Assembly: GCF_030936135.1 (NCBI RefSeq)
Contig: NC_082618.1
Location: 10,479,034 to 10,543,033, forward strand
Direction of reading: 5' to 3'
DNA: 64,000 nucleotides
Source: Gavia stellata
Lineage: Eukaryota > Chordata > Aves > Gaviiformes > Gaviidae
Below, in pieces: positions 63,311 through 64,000 of the stretch. The position numbers and the translations under genes are program-made. Below the pieces are notes generated by a model. The model worked only from the letters and a program-made list of their open reading frames with translations, searched no databases and was not told the origin of the DNA. Numbering within the stretch: the first letter of the stretch is position 1; the number at the start of each line of letters is the position of its first letter.

Positions 63311-64000
63311 GTAATCTATGAACTTGTTTTTCTGGGGAGGCATACGCAGTTGATAACGTAGACCTGTAGATGTGCACACACAAATATACCTGTATAGATG
63401 CACGAGATAGTTTAATTTCTTTCCATTTTTCATACAATATCACCATGTACGTTCTCTATCTGAAGATAATGTTCCAGACTTGGATCATGGTTGTCAGTGA
63501 CGTGTGCTTGACTGAGCTACTGTTTCCAGCCCGTCCGATAGGTAGTAGATGACTTCGAACTAAACTTGAATATGCAGATGTAGATTTGGGGAAGTAAAAG
63601 GTTGTTGGGAAGTTGTAACACTATATGTAGCCACTATAACAGAGGATTTTATTTACCCTGGAGATGTACTTGCTTTTGGTTTCTCTGAGATTCCATTAGC
63701 TTTTACTTTGTTTTCTAAAGTGCAGATTAATCTTTACAAGCTCTTAAAATTATTTTTATGTATAATAAATTTATAAATTAACTGTAAAATAGCCAGAATA
63801 AAAATATGCTACATGGATATAAATATTGTGTGTATATAGCTAAAAAAATAATACCATCCTGCACACGTGCATGTTTAAAGAAAATTATTTTCTTTCATAG
63901 TGTTACCCTTGTCTTGAGAGAGAAATTAAAATATTGTTGGTAGGGAAGAATAAGATTAGCCAGACCTTTCAAATGATATCTTGCTCCATGTCATTTCTAA
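63311..64000 (+). other. USP32: USP32 intron 2, start
   Basis: This AT-rich sequence follows the donor GTAATC. No exon resembling the next USP32 segment was found before the window ends. Confidence 0.8.

Overview
This window is ordinary nuclear DNA from an amniote, most likely a bird. Three vertebrate genes can be assembled exon by exon with GT-AG junctions and matching phases. A 3' fragment of a CR1 LINE, the main retrotransposon of birds and reptiles, is present. From memory, the gene order and orientation (APPBP2, then CHCT1 on the opposite strand, then USP32) match human 17q23.2, a segment that corresponds to chicken chromosome 19. I saw no prokaryotic, organellar, viral or CRISPR sequence.

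Layout. At 1-11,370 lies the 3' two-thirds of APPBP2 on the + strand: nine coding exons between 856 and 5718 giving the last 417 residues. A region resembling a long 3' UTR follows, with a proximal polyadenylation signal at 6003 and a distal one at 11,361. At 20,397-23,513, on the - strand, is a small five-exon gene that I assign to CHCT1 (formerly C17orf64). Its predicted 248-residue protein carries the helical domain found at the C terminus of the CHD1 chromatin remodeller. It is tail-to-tail with APPBP2 and head-to-head with USP32. At 24,200-40,040 I found no gene. A CpG island at about 40,050-41,300 holds the USP32 promoter and first exon. The rest of the window is the 22.4-kb USP32 intron 1, exon 2 at 63,183-63,310, and the start of intron 2.

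How the genes relate. APPBP2 is a TPR-repeat substrate receptor of a CUL2 ubiquitin ligase and a microtubule-associated APP-binding protein. USP32 is a large deubiquitinase acting at Golgi and late endosomes. They are neighbours in the ubiquitin system, but nothing here shows co-regulation. CHCT1 is poorly characterised.

Most interesting points. The USP32 promoter has three TCACGTGAC palindromes within 171 bp, the CLEAR/TFEB-type E-box, which fits USP32's known role at the lysosome. The USP32 leader has two upstream AUGs in strong context, one opening a two-codon ORF that ends 8 nt before the USP32 start. CHCT1 has a 77-nt last intron with a hairpin and a consensus branch point. A possible exon of unknown identity lies on the - strand inside USP32 intron 1. 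No completely new system was found.
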